NCBI GenBank assembly: GCA_031254115.1
Contig: JAIRUZ010000013.1
Coordinates: 1 to 32,273 of the forward strand
Source: Streptococcaceae bacterium
Lineage (GTDB): Bacteria > Bacillota > Bacilli > Lactobacillales > Streptococcaceae
Direction: 5' to 3'
DNA length: 32,273 bases
The translations under genes were made by a program, and so were the position numbers. Below are positions 7,846 through 15,874 of this stretch, one piece after another. The first letter of the stretch is position 1, and each line of letters begins with the position of its first letter. The notes under the pieces were generated by a model that had not been told where the DNA came from, did no database searches, and saw nothing but the letters and a program-made list of their open reading frames with translations.

Positions 7846-9327
7846 ATGAAAAATAATTCAAATTTAAAACAAACTAATATTAAAAGAGGGATGAAACAAC
7901 GCCATCTCGCCATGATTGCTTTAGGGGGAACAATTGGCACAGGTCTGTTTGTAGCCTCGGGTGCTACCATTTCGCAAGCAGGTCCATTTGGTGCCTTAAC
8001 GGCCTATGCTGTTATAGGAGTTATGGTTTTCTTTCTTATGACATCATTAGGAGAAATGTCCTCTTATTTACCTCTTTCTGGTTCTTTTTCAACGTTTGCG
8101 GCTCGTTATGTAGATAGAGCTTTTGGATTTGCAATTGGCTGGAATTATTGGTTTAGTGCAGCTATAACGATTGCAGTGGAAGTGGCTACTGTTGGATTGG
8201 TCATGAAATTCTGGTTTCCAAGTCTTCCCGTTTGGGTTTGGTCAGCTTTCACAATTCTTCTCATTCTTTCAATAAATTTGATTTCGGCACGTGCCTATGG
8301 AGAGTCAGAGTTTTGGATGGCGATGATAAAAGTTATTGCAGTCGTTACTTTTCTTATTGTTGGATTTCTGACTATAATCGGTATTATTCATCAACCGAAT
8401 CTTGATGTTATGAAAGACCTTTCCGCAAATGGGAATGGAGGTTTTGTGGGCGGATTCAGCGGTATGCTTGCTGTTCTCATGATTGCTGGCTTCTCATTTC
8501 AGGGCACCGAAATTGTTGGCATTGCGGCGGGGGAATCTGAAAATCCTGAAAAAACGATTCCAGCTGCAATTAAACAAGTTTTTTGGAGAATCGTTCTGTT
8601 CTACTTTTTCACTATATTCATTATTGGAGCCTTGATTTACTACAAAAATCCTTATTTGCTTAAAGCTGCTACAAATGGTGATATTTCTATTTCACCATTT
8701 ACACTGGTTTTTGAACGTGCAGGACTTGCGGCGGCGGCCTCTGTAATGAATGCGGTAATTTTAACCTCTGTAATTTCAGCAGCTAATTCTTGGCTATATG
8801 CCGCATCGCGCATGCTGTATTCCTTGTCATTAGAAGGTTTTGCTCCTGAAATTTTTTCAAAAACGAGAAATAAGAGTGGCGTTCCATCATTTTCTGTAAT
8901 AATTACCACTCTTATTGGTCTATTTGCTTTTACTACGAGTATTTTTGGGATTAGTTTCTACAATTATCTTTTGGCTGCGTCAGGATTAGCGGGATTTTTG
9001 ACCTGGATTGGCATTGCAACTTCTCACTTTCGATTTCGGAGAGCTTTTATTAAACAAGGTCATTTTTTAGATGAACTTCCATATCGAGCTAAATGGTTTC
9101 CAGCAGGTCCTATAATTGCATTTGCCATGTCCGTCGCAATCACTTTAGGCCAAGGCACTGGGACTAAAAACTTTTCTGGTTCATTTTTCCATTGGAATTG
9201 GGCGGCCATTATTACGACTTATTTGGCCATTCCGCTATTTATTGTTTTATTTTTGGGTTATAAATTTATAAATCATACAAAAATTATCCCGTTGATTAAA
9301 GTCAATTTGAAGCGAGATTTAAACTAA
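7846..9327 (+). CDS. Amino acid permease (APC superfamily, AAT/LysP-like)
   Basis: Proton-coupled amino acid uptake permease with about 12 membrane segments and 493 residues. The first segment carries ALGGTIGTGLFVASG (about residues 25-39), the signature of the AAT family. GFSFQGTEIVGIAAGESENP is the conserved loop around segment 6 and is closest in feel to the lysine permease LysP group. A basic amino acid such as ornithine, arginine or lysine is therefore plausible, but specificity cannot be read from sequence. I use ATG 7846, preceded by AAAGAG; an upstream in-frame ATG at 7813 overlaps the previous stop. Base composition matches speF-potE, and supply of decarboxylase substrate would fit the context. 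Confidence 0.85.
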   Translation: MKNNSNLKQTNIKRGMKQRHLAMIALGGTIGTGLFVASGATISQAGPFGALTAYAVIGVMVFFLMTSLGEMSSYLPLSGSFSTFAARYVDRAFGFAIGWNYWFSAAITIAVEVATVGLVMKFWFPSLPVWVWSAFTILLILSINLISARAYGESEFWMAMIKVIAVVTFLIVGFLTIIGIIHQPNLDVMKDLSANGNGGFVGGFSGMLAVLMIAGFSFQGTEIVGIAAGESENPEKTIPAAIKQVFWRIVLFYFFTIFIIGALIYYKNPYLLKAATNGDISISPFTLVFERAGLAAAASVMNAVILTSVISAANSWLYAASRMLYSLSLEGFAPEIFSKTRNKSGVPSFSVIITTLIGLFAFTTSIFGISFYNYLLAASGLAGFLTWIGIATSHFRFRRAFIKQGHFLDELPYRAKWFPAGPIIAFAMSVAITLGQGTGTKNFSGSFFHWNWAAIITTYLAIPLFIVLFLGYKFINHTKIIPLIKVNLKRDLN

Positions 9328-9379
9328 ATTAATAGCACTTCAAGTAAATTCTTCGCTTTCTATTTTAAGCTATAAGGAG

Positions 9380-9407
9380 ACCTACCGATATTTGCGATAG
9401 GTTTTTT
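9380..9407 (+). terminator. Intrinsic terminator closing the AT-rich block
   Basis: ACCTACCG (9380-9387) pairs with CGATAGGT (9395-9402) with one mismatch, followed by six T. The rest of 9328-9480 holds no ORF or other signal I can support. Confidence 0.8.
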
Positions 9408-9483
9408 ATGACTCAGTCGGGCAAGAATAGCTGGAAAATTACACGATCTTCTCCTGTACTTCTGAGCGCTAAGACGAACTTTT

Positions 9484-9492
9484 TGTTATAAT
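9484..9492 (+). promoter_or_regulatory. Extended -10 promoter of pcrA, leaderless type
   Basis: TGtTATAAT ends 6 nt before ATG 9499. There is no ribosome binding site. It marks the return to host-type gene starts after the AT-rich block. Confidence 0.7.
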
Positions 9493-9498
9493 TCTTAT

Positions 9499-11799
9499 AT
9501 GACAGATTTACTTAAAGGAATGAACGCGAAGCAGGCGGCGGCGGTTGTTGCGACTGAGGGGCCGCTTTTGATTATGGCGGGCGCGGGCTCTGGAAAGACG
9601 CGCGTTCTGACGCACCGAATCGCGTATTTAATTGAGGAGCGCATGGTTAATCCGTGGAATATTTTGGCGATTACGTTCACGAATAAAGCGGCCAGAGAAA
9701 TGCGCGAACGCGCGGTGGCGCTTAATCCTGCGGCTTCCGACGCGTTGATTGCGACGTTTCACAGCATGTGTGTGCGAATTTTGCGACGCGATGCGGAAGC
9801 TATCGGCTATTCGCGCAATTTCACGATTGTCGATCCAGGCGAGCAAAAAACGCTGATGAAACGTCTGCTCAAACAGGCAAATTTGGACCCGAAAAAATGG
9901 AGCCCCAAGGCTGTTTTGGGGACGATTTCAAACGCGAAAAATGATCTGATTTCAGCGACTGATTACGAAAAGTCGGCAGATGCCAGAAATCCTTACACGC
10001 TGGTCGTAGCAAAGCTCTACAAGGCCTACCAGAAGGAATTGCGCCGTGCGGAGTCGATGGATTTTGACGATTTGATTATGCAGACGCTCAGGCTTTTCAC
10101 GGAGCACGAGGAGGTTTTGACGTATTATCAGGGGCGTTATCAGTTTATTCACGTGGATGAATATCAGGACACGAATCGCGCGCAATATCAGCTTGTGCAG
10201 CTTTTGGCATCACGTTTTCACAATATTTGCGTCGTGGGCGATGCCGATCAGTCAATTTACGGCTGGCGTGGCGCTAACATGCAAAATATCATGGATTTTG
10301 AGACAGACTATCCAGATGCCAAAGTCGTTTTGCTCGAGGAAAATTACCGTTCGACGGGCAATATTTTGACGGCGGCTAACAGTGTGATTAAAAATAACGT
10401 GAATCGCAAGCCAAAAAATTTGTGGACATCTAAAGAAGACGGCGCGAAAATCATTTATTTCCGTGCGAATGACGAGCGCGAAGAGGCCAATTTTGTGGCG
10501 CAAACGATTCGTAATTCGGTGGCAAATGCGAGTCAAAAATTCTCGGATTTTGCAGTTTTGTACCGCACAAACGCCATGTCGCGAACGATTGAAGAAGCGC
10601 TTTTGAAATCAGATATTCCGTACAGCATGGTCGGTGGCACGAAGTTTTACGCGCGAAAAGAAATCCGCGATGTGATTGCGTACCTGAACGTTATCGCGAA
10701 CAGCCGCGACGATATCAGCTTTGAACGCATTGTCAATGAGCCCAAGCGCGGCGTGGGGCCAGGCTCCATTGAAAAATTGCGTGCATTTTCTGTCAGTCAG
10801 GAGCGCACAATGGCTGACAGCTTGCAGGATTTGATGCTCTCGCAACTTTCAGGAAAAAGTCTGTCAGAGCTGACAAGCCTCGGCGTAATTTTGGATAATT
10901 TGCGAAAGACGGCGCTGATGTCTGACAATTTGTCCGACGTGACTGAAAAATTATTAGAAGACACGGGCTATTTGTCAGCGCTGATAGTGCAAAATACGCT
11001 GGAATCGCAGGCACGCATTGAGAATATTGAAGAATTTCTCTCGGTCACGAAAAATTTTGATGATTATGATCGTGGCGCGTTTGACGAGGAAACAGGCAAA
11101 AAGATTGACGAAAATGGACTTGAGCGTTTGTCGCGCTTTTTGAACGATTTGTCGCTCGTGGCAGACACAGACGACGAAAGCTACGAAATTGAGCCAAATA
11201 ATGTCACACTGATGACCTTGCACGCCGCAAAAGGCCTTGAATTTCCGACGGTTTTCATTGTCGGCATGGAAGAAGGCGTCTTTCCGTCGAGCCTATCGAT
11301 GGACGATATGGAGGAAATCGAGGAGGAGCGGCGCCTCGCCTACGTCGGCATCACGCGTGCCGAGCAGCAGCTTTATCTCGTGAATGCCAATTCGCGAACG
11401 CTTTACGGGCGCTCGAGTTACAATCGTGCGAGCCGTTTTATCGGCGAAATCGAAGAAAAAACGCTCGATTATCAAGGACAAGTTCACAAAACGACCGTTA
11501 CCTATGCCAATAAGAGCGGCAGTCCGCGCTTTGCAAGCGGCTTGTCAATGACCGACGCGCTGCATAAACGAAAAGCTGATTTTGGACTCAATCGCGGCGC
11601 AAATACACCTATGGCCGACGAAAAACCGCTGATTTCATGGGAAATTGGCGACATTGCCCAGCATAAAAAGTGGGGCGATGGCCACGTGTTAGCCGTCGAT
11701 GGCATGGGGAAAAATACCGAGCTCAAAATCAAATTCCCAGAAATCGGACTCAAAAAGCTGCTCGCAAGTGTGGCGCCAATTACGAAAAAAGAAAGTTGA
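9499..11799 (+). CDS. pcrA: ATP-dependent 3'-5' DNA helicase PcrA (UvrD family)
   Basis: Superfamily 1A helicase for DNA repair, removal of RecA filaments and transcription-replication conflicts. The 766 residues carry Walker A AGAGSGKT (27-34), AITFTNKAA, the Walker B DEYQDTN, GDADQSIYGWRGA, LEENYRS, TLHAAKGLEF and VGITRAE. A C-terminal region with HKKWGDGHV matches the Tudor-like tail of Gram-positive PcrA proteins. The length is close to that of other Firmicute PcrA proteins (about 740-770). The promoter at 9484-9492 predicts a leaderless mRNA. Copies of the palindrome (10862, 10973) encode LSELT and LSALI. It is followed 13 nt later by tag, which has its own -10 box across the pcrA stop. 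Confidence 0.97.
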   Translation: MTDLLKGMNAKQAAAVVATEGPLLIMAGAGSGKTRVLTHRIAYLIEERMVNPWNILAITFTNKAAREMRERAVALNPAASDALIATFHSMCVRILRRDAEAIGYSRNFTIVDPGEQKTLMKRLLKQANLDPKKWSPKAVLGTISNAKNDLISATDYEKSADARNPYTLVVAKLYKAYQKELRRAESMDFDDLIMQTLRLFTEHEEVLTYYQGRYQFIHVDEYQDTNRAQYQLVQLLASRFHNICVVGDADQSIYGWRGANMQNIMDFETDYPDAKVVLLEENYRSTGNILTAANSVIKNNVNRKPKNLWTSKEDGAKIIYFRANDEREEANFVAQTIRNSVANASQKFSDFAVLYRTNAMSRTIEEALLKSDIPYSMVGGTKFYARKEIRDVIAYLNVIANSRDDISFERIVNEPKRGVGPGSIEKLRAFSVSQERTMADSLQDLMLSQLSGKSLSELTSLGVILDNLRKTALMSDNLSDVTEKLLEDTGYLSALIVQNTLESQARIENIEEFLSVTKNFDDYDRGAFDEETGKKIDENGLERLSRFLNDLSLVADTDDESYEIEPNNVTLMTLHAAKGLEFPTVFIVGMEEGVFPSSLSMDDMEEIEEERRLAYVGITRAEQQLYLVNANSRTLYGRSSYNRASRFIGEIEEKTLDYQGQVHKTTVTYANKSGSPRFASGLSMTDALHKRKADFGLNRGANTPMADEKPLISWEIGDIAQHKKWGDGHVLAVDGMGKNTELKIKFPEIGLKKLLASVAPITKKES
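10973..10986. repeat. Dispersed palindrome copy (13/14), in pcrA
   Basis: TGTCAGCGCTGATA. One mismatch in the right arm. Encodes LSALI. Confidence 0.8.
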
Positions 11800-11805
11800 C
11801 ATAAT
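11797..11805 (+). promoter_or_regulatory. Extended -10 promoter of tag, leaderless type
   Basis: TGaCATAAT spans the pcrA stop codon and ends 7 nt before ATG 11813. No ribosome binding site is present. Confidence 0.5.
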
Positions 11806-11812
11806 TAGAATT

Positions 11813-12388
11813 ATGACAAATGAAAAACTACGTTGCACCTGGTGCGAAACATCTGACAAAATGCGCCAGTATCACGATACATTTTGGGGCACGCCTTTAC
11901 ACGATGACCGCGAACTTTTTGCAAAATTGGTGCTGGATTTGAACCAAGCGGGGCTCAGCTGGAACACGATTTTGAACAAAACGGAAAATTTTTATGCGGC
12001 GTTTGATAATTTTGACCTAGAAAAAGTCGCACGGTACGACGCTACCAAATTTGAGCAGCTGATGCAAGATGCGGGAATCATTCGCAATCGCTTGAAAATC
12101 GCTGCCGCCATCACAAATGCGCAAAAAGTGCTTGAGGTTCAAGATGAGTTTGGCAGCTTTGACGCCTATTTGTGGGGATTTGTGGGCGGCGCGCCCGTGC
12201 AGCATGCTGTCAGCGCTGACAACGAAATCCCAGCGTCTGACGCGCTCTCGGACAAAATTTCTAAAGATATGAAAAGGCGCGGTTTTAAATTTACAGGAAC
12301 CACCGTCATCTACGCGTATTTGCAGGCCATAGGCGTCATCAACGACCACCTCACCAGCTGTTTTCGCTACCAGGAACTGATAAAATAA
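11813..12388 (+). CDS. tag: DNA-3-methyladenine glycosylase I
   Basis: Base-excision repair enzyme that removes 3-methyladenine from alkylated DNA. The 191 residues match the Tag family: CTWCETS with YHDTFWGTPLHDDRELFAKL at the N-terminus, then LNQAGLSW, the NR.KI..A.TNA segment, the W-rich centre, and the C-terminal NDH.TSCFRY. Cys8, His21 and the terminal His and Cys are the expected zinc ligands. ATG 11813 is chosen because the -10 box at 11797-11805 precedes it; the frame upstream is only pcrA sequence. A perfect palindrome copy (12208) encodes VSAD. The gene ends in a terminator shared with the converging aspD. Confidence 0.95.
   Translation: MTNEKLRCTWCETSDKMRQYHDTFWGTPLHDDRELFAKLVLDLNQAGLSWNTILNKTENFYAAFDNFDLEKVARYDATKFEQLMQDAGIIRNRLKIAAAITNAQKVLEVQDEFGSFDAYLWGFVGGAPVQHAVSADNEIPASDALSDKISKDMKRRGFKFTGTTVIYAYLQAIGVINDHLTSCFRYQELIK
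12208..12221. repeat. Dispersed palindrome TGTCAGCGCTGACA, in tag
   Basis: Perfect copy in a different frame: GTC AGC GCT GAC, residues VSAD. Confidence 0.95.
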
Positions 12389-12411
12389 AAACGCTCAATG
12401 GAGCGTTTTTT
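12387..12411. terminator. Bidirectional terminator between tag and aspD
   Basis: AAAACGCTC, a 4-nt loop and GAGCGTTTTTT form a hairpin with T-runs on both strands. Both converging genes stop inside or beside it. Confidence 0.9.
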
Positions 12412-13990
12412 GATAGTCGGCGTGATATTCTCCAAGGAGTTCCAGAATTTGCTTGCCAATCAGGTAATAATCTTCGGTCGGCAAATTGGCTTGCGAGATG
12501 CGCAGCGTGCCGTCGCCCGCGCCAAATCCCATCCCATCCATGAGCACAACGCCATTTTTTTGAGCTAAATTTACCAAGAAATCCAAATGATCGAAATTCG
12601 CTTCCAAATAATGTCTGAAATCTGCATCGTAGCGCGTTTCTGCCAAATGATAAATATTGATAAGCGAATAATATTTTGCATTTTCGGGGGACTCGTCAGG
12701 CTGAATTTTAAGCGCCTGATGTAAATCCTCATAACGAAGTGCCACTAAATTCTCGCAAGCCGTGAAATACGCGTCTTCGCGGTCGCGCATGACGAGATGC
12801 GTCAGAGAAAACAGAACTTCCATAATTTGCTGCGGCGTAGAAAGCCCAGACGTATGGTAAAGCCCGACCGACCTCGAATCCGCCGCCAAGCGCTCAATAA
12901 ACGGCAATTTGCGCGGGTGTTTCGTGATGATTTCATAGCGCGTGTCAAGCTCTTGGCGCTCCGTTTCGGGCAGCTTTTTGAGCATTGCATCAAAAATATT
13001 GTCTTTTCGCAGCGCAATCAGTCCCAAACGCCAGCCAGTTGCCCCGTAGAGTTTTGAAAACGAATAAACCAAAATCGTATTTCGCGGCACAACAGCATAA
13101 ACTGACTGAAAATCTTTGGCAAATGTGCCGTAAACATCGTCCGTGATAATCATGAGAGCTGGGTTTTTTGTGATGATTTTCTCGATTTCTGTCAGCGCTG
13201 ACAGACTAAACGCCCGTGAGCCCGGATTTGACGGATTGACAATAAAAAGGGCTTTAATCGACGGATCTGATAATTTGTCAATTTCGTCAGCTGAAATATT
13301 CCAGTGATTTTTCTCGTCAGAATTCAATAAAACCTCAACCAAATCATATTCTTGAAGCTCTGGAATTTGCAAATATGGCGTGAAAATGGGGGTGTTAATC
13401 GCGATTTTATCGCCTGGCTTGATGAGATGATTGTATTTGAGCGAGTTAAAAAGGTAAACAATAGCCGCTGTACCGCCTTCAGTCGGAAAAATTTGGGTGT
13501 GATTGGCGAGTTGCGCACCGCCGTAAAGCGCTTTTTCAAGATAACGATTCAGAATGATTTCGGTATTTGAAAGCACGCGGCTTGGCACTGGATAATTATT
13601 GCCAATCGCGCCGTCCACAAGTTCTTTGACAAGCGCATCGGGCGTCAAATGCAGCTCCAAACGGCAATAGCTAAGCGCGTCCACTAAAAATTCGTCAATT
13701 CGATTTTCCTCGGGATCCAAAAAGGCCTCAAAACGCTGTGCGATGCCGCGAAGCTGTGTGTAACCTGCCATGTCGTGCTCGTTAATCGTGCGCAGCGAAT
13801 CTTTGATGCCGAACTCAACGAGGCGATTGAACGCCAAGCGGGCTTTGGTGTTGATCCAATTTGGGTTGCCGCGGCCGGCATTGAGAAAGATATTGTTTTT
13901 CTGATTTTTTTGTGCAAGTTTGAGCATTTCAAAGCTGATTTCAAACGCTCCGAGATGCGTCAGCTGCTCAGGCACAGCGCCTTTTGTCAT
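12395..13990 (-). CDS. aspD: Bifunctional aspartate aminotransferase / aspartate 4-decarboxylase
   Basis: PLP enzyme that decarboxylates aspartate to alanine and CO2, consuming a proton, and can also transaminate. The 531 residues match AspD in length and motifs: LNAGRGNPNW (36-45), a long inserted helical region, TEGGTAAI, NPSNPGS (252-258), DDVYG (284-288) and the PLP-lysine motif SFSKLYGATGW (Lys313). ATG is at 13990-13988, with AAGGAAA as ribosome binding site. A TGtTAAAAT box lies at 14018-14026 on the minus strand. In other lactic acid bacteria AspD works with the aspartate:alanine antiporter AspT, but no aspT is seen in the window. A perfect palindrome copy at 13190 encodes LSALT. Confidence 0.92.
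   Translation of the reverse strand: MTKGAVPEQLTHLGAFEISFEMLKLAQKNQKNNIFLNAGRGNPNWINTKARLAFNRLVEFGIKDSLRTINEHDMAGYTQLRGIAQRFEAFLDPEENRIDEFLVDALSYCRLELHLTPDALVKELVDGAIGNNYPVPSRVLSNTEIILNRYLEKALYGGAQLANHTQIFPTEGGTAAIVYLFNSLKYNHLIKPGDKIAINTPIFTPYLQIPELQEYDLVEVLLNSDEKNHWNISADEIDKLSDPSIKALFIVNPSNPGSRAFSLSALTEIEKIITKNPALMIITDDVYGTFAKDFQSVYAVVPRNTILVYSFSKLYGATGWRLGLIALRKDNIFDAMLKKLPETERQELDTRYEIITKHPRKLPFIERLAADSRSVGLYHTSGLSTPQQIMEVLFSLTHLVMRDREDAYFTACENLVALRYEDLHQALKIQPDESPENAKYYSLINIYHLAETRYDADFRHYLEANFDHLDFLVNLAQKNGVVLMDGMGFGAGDGTLRISQANLPTEDYYLIGKQILELLGEYHADYQKTLH
13190..13203. repeat. Dispersed palindrome TGTCAGCGCTGACA, in aspD
   Basis: Perfect copy inside a minus-strand gene, where it again encodes LSALT. 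Confidence 0.95.
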
Positions 13991-14017
13991 GATAATTTCC
14001 TTGCCTTTCTTAGCTTA

Positions 14018-14026
14018 ATTTTAACA
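14018..14026 (-). promoter_or_regulatory. Extended -10 promoter of aspD
   Basis: On the minus strand TGtTAAAAT, with a short leader that contains AAGGAAA. This is a conventional, not leaderless, start, divergent from truB. Confidence 0.55.
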
Positions 14027-14045
14027 CTTTTAGACAAATTGTGTG

Positions 14046-14054
14046 TGGTATAAT
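14046..14054 (+). promoter_or_regulatory. Extended -10 promoter of truB, leaderless type
   Basis: TGgTATAAT ends 6 nt before ATG 14061. There is no ribosome binding site, so the transcript should begin at the start codon. Confidence 0.7.
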
Positions 14055-14060
14055 AGCCCC

Positions 14061-14930
14061 ATGAATGGAATTATCAATGTCAATAAGCCTGCAGGCTGGA
14101 CTTCGATGGATGTCTGCGCAAAATTGCGCGGTATTTTGAAGACAAAAAAAGTCGGGCACGGCGGAACGCTTGACCCTGCAGTGACAGGCGTTTTGCCTGT
14201 TGCCGTGGGAAAAGCGACGCGACTTTTGGAATATATGGACACGGGCGGCAAGATTTACGAGGGCGAAATTACGCTCGGATTTTCGACGGAAACAGAAGAT
14301 GCACAGGGCGCTGTTATTGACGTGACGCCTGTTTTCGGGATTTCTGAGGAGAAAATAGACGCTGCGCTCGCGCAGTTTTTGGGCGTTATTTCGCAGATTC
14401 CGCCTATGTATTCTGCCGTGAAAGTGAACGGAAGACGGCTGTACGAGTACGCTAGACAAGGCTTGACGATTGAGCGCGCGGCGAGAAGCGTTGAAATCAC
14501 TGATTTTGCGCGTACTTCGGATCTGATTTTTGTGGAAAATTGCGCCAAATTCAGCTTTCGCGTGGCGTGCAGCAAAGGAACCTACGTGCGCACGCTTGCG
14601 GTTGACGTTGCCAAAAATCTGGGCTTTGCGGGCCACATGTCGCAGCTGACGCGCACAATGGCAAATGGGCTTTTTCTCGAGGACGCGCACACGCTTGACG
14701 AGATTGCTGACGGAAAATTTACGCTTCAACCGTTGATTACAGCCGTTTCAGGGCTTGTAAAACGCGAATTGTCAGCTGACGAAGCGCGCGATGTCTGTCA
14801 GGGCAAATTTATCGCGGCTGATGGCAGCGAGCACGAGGGAGCAATTATTGCGGGCGTTTGTGCGGGTGAGCTGATTGCGATCTTAGAAAAGCGCGACAGC
14901 TTTTATAAGCCAAAAAAAGTGGTAAAATAG
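14061..14930 (+). CDS. truB: tRNA pseudouridine(55) synthase
   Basis: Makes the universal pseudouridine 55 in the tRNA T-loop. The 289 residues start MNGIINVNKPAGWTS and contain the catalytic motif GGTLDPAVTGVLPV with the nucleophile Asp near residue 42. They also have the KIYEG strand, QIPPMYSAVKVNG.RLYEYAR, and GTYVRTLA near residue 180, followed by a short C-terminal extension. The start is ATG 14061, because the canonical N-terminus begins there and the -10 box lies immediately upstream. ribF follows after 5 nt, but with its own -10 box over the truB stop. The truB-ribF order is common in Firmicutes. Confidence 0.97.
   Translation: MNGIINVNKPAGWTSMDVCAKLRGILKTKKVGHGGTLDPAVTGVLPVAVGKATRLLEYMDTGGKIYEGEITLGFSTETEDAQGAVIDVTPVFGISEEKIDAALAQFLGVISQIPPMYSAVKVNGRRLYEYARQGLTIERAARSVEITDFARTSDLIFVENCAKFSFRVACSKGTYVRTLAVDVAKNLGFAGHMSQLTRTMANGLFLEDAHTLDEIADGKFTLQPLITAVSGLVKRELSADEARDVCQGKFIAADGSEHEGAIIAGVCAGELIAILEKRDSFYKPKKVVK
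14920..14928 (+). promoter_or_regulatory. Extended -10 promoter of ribF, leaderless type
   Basis: TGgTAAAAT overlaps the end of truB and ends 7 nt before ATG 14936. No ribosome binding site is present. Confidence 0.55.
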
Positions 14931-14935
14931 GCGTT

Positions 14936-15841
14936 ATGAAAATTTTTCAGTTTAATGAAAATGAGCCTGTGCTGACAGAACCGACGGTGCTTGTTTTGGG
15001 CTATTTTGACGGCTTACACAAAGGCCATCAAGCGCTGTTTACCAAAGCGCGCGAACTTGCAGCAGCCAATGCGCTCAAAATTGCCGTCTTGACCTTTCCA
15101 GAAAAACCGACGCTGACGTTTGAAAAATTTGAGCACGAGATGCTTTTGAAACTCACGTCGGACGCCAAACGCGACGCTTTATTTGCTGAAAATGGCGTTG
15201 ATTTATTATATTATCAGTCCTTGTCGTCGAAATTCTCAAGCTTGACGGCGCACGAATTTGAGGAAAAAGTCATCGCAAAATTCAATCCGAAGTTTGTCGT
15301 CACGGGTTTTGACCACAAAACGGGCCACGATATGCGTGCGCTGACGTCGACGGCCGCCTACAAAGTGATTGTCATTCCCGAAATCACCGACACGACGGGC
15401 AAAATCAGCTCGACGCGCATTCGTGAGGCAATTAAAATGGGCGCGATTCGGGCTGCGAATCAGCTTTTGGGCTATGATTATGAGATTTCTGGCCTCGTCG
15501 TGCACGGTTTTGCGCGCGGTCGCGAAATTGGCTATCCAACTGCAAATCTTGTCATCAAAGACTACGTGCACGTACCGAGTTCGGGCGTTTACGTCGTCGA
15601 TGTGCTGCGCGACGGCGCGCGTTTGCGCGGTTTTGCGTCGATTGGAGTCAATGAAACCTTTGACGCGAAAGACACCACGATTGAGGTACATATTTTTGAC
15701 TTCAACGCACAAATTTACGGCGAAAATCTCACGGTTCTCTGGCTTGATAAATTGCGCGACATGGTAAAGTTTGACGGTATTGACGCGCTTCTCGCGCAGA
15801 TGAAACAAGACGAAATGCGTGCAAGAAATTGGAAAAAATGA
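14936..15841 (+). CDS. ribF: Bifunctional riboflavin kinase / FAD synthetase
   Basis: Phosphorylates riboflavin to FMN and adenylates FMN to FAD. The 301 residues have an N-terminal nucleotidyltransferase domain with LGYFDGLHKGHQ (residues 21-32), VTGFDHKTGHD and the KISSTRIREAI motif. The C-terminal kinase domain carries GREIGYPTANL near residue 198, SGVYVV, ASIGVNETF and EVHIFDF. The length is standard. It ends in a terminator shared with the converging lactonase gene. No FMN riboswitch is visible upstream, as expected for a housekeeping copy with a promoter abutting its start. Confidence 0.96.
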   Translation: MKIFQFNENEPVLTEPTVLVLGYFDGLHKGHQALFTKARELAAANALKIAVLTFPEKPTLTFEKFEHEMLLKLTSDAKRDALFAENGVDLLYYQSLSSKFSSLTAHEFEEKVIAKFNPKFVVTGFDHKTGHDMRALTSTAAYKVIVIPEITDTTGKISSTRIREAIKMGAIRAANQLLGYDYEISGLVVHGFARGREIGYPTANLVIKDYVHVPSSGVYVVDVLRDGARLRGFASIGVNETFDAKDTTIEVHIFDFNAQIYGENLTVLWLDKLRDMVKFDGIDALLAQMKQDEMRARNWKK

Positions 15842-15865
15842 CGCCTCGTAACCGAGGCGTTTTTG
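15838..15865. terminator. Terminator between ribF and the lactonase gene
   Basis: ACGCCTCG (15841-15848), loop TAAC, CGAGGCGT (15853-15860), then a T-run. A-rich sequence on the other side lets it serve the converging minus-strand gene too. Confidence 0.88.
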
Positions 15866-15874
15866 ATGAGCGTT

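Noticed and set aside
3160-9480. Insertion-sequence ends or att repeats flanking the AT-rich block
   Set aside because: I compared both borders by eye and found no shared direct or inverted repeat of useful length and no recombinase gene.
14010-14729. Long minus-strand frame opposite truB
   Set aside because: It is the antisense shadow of a clear truB; the product is Arg/Cys/His-rich with no motif.
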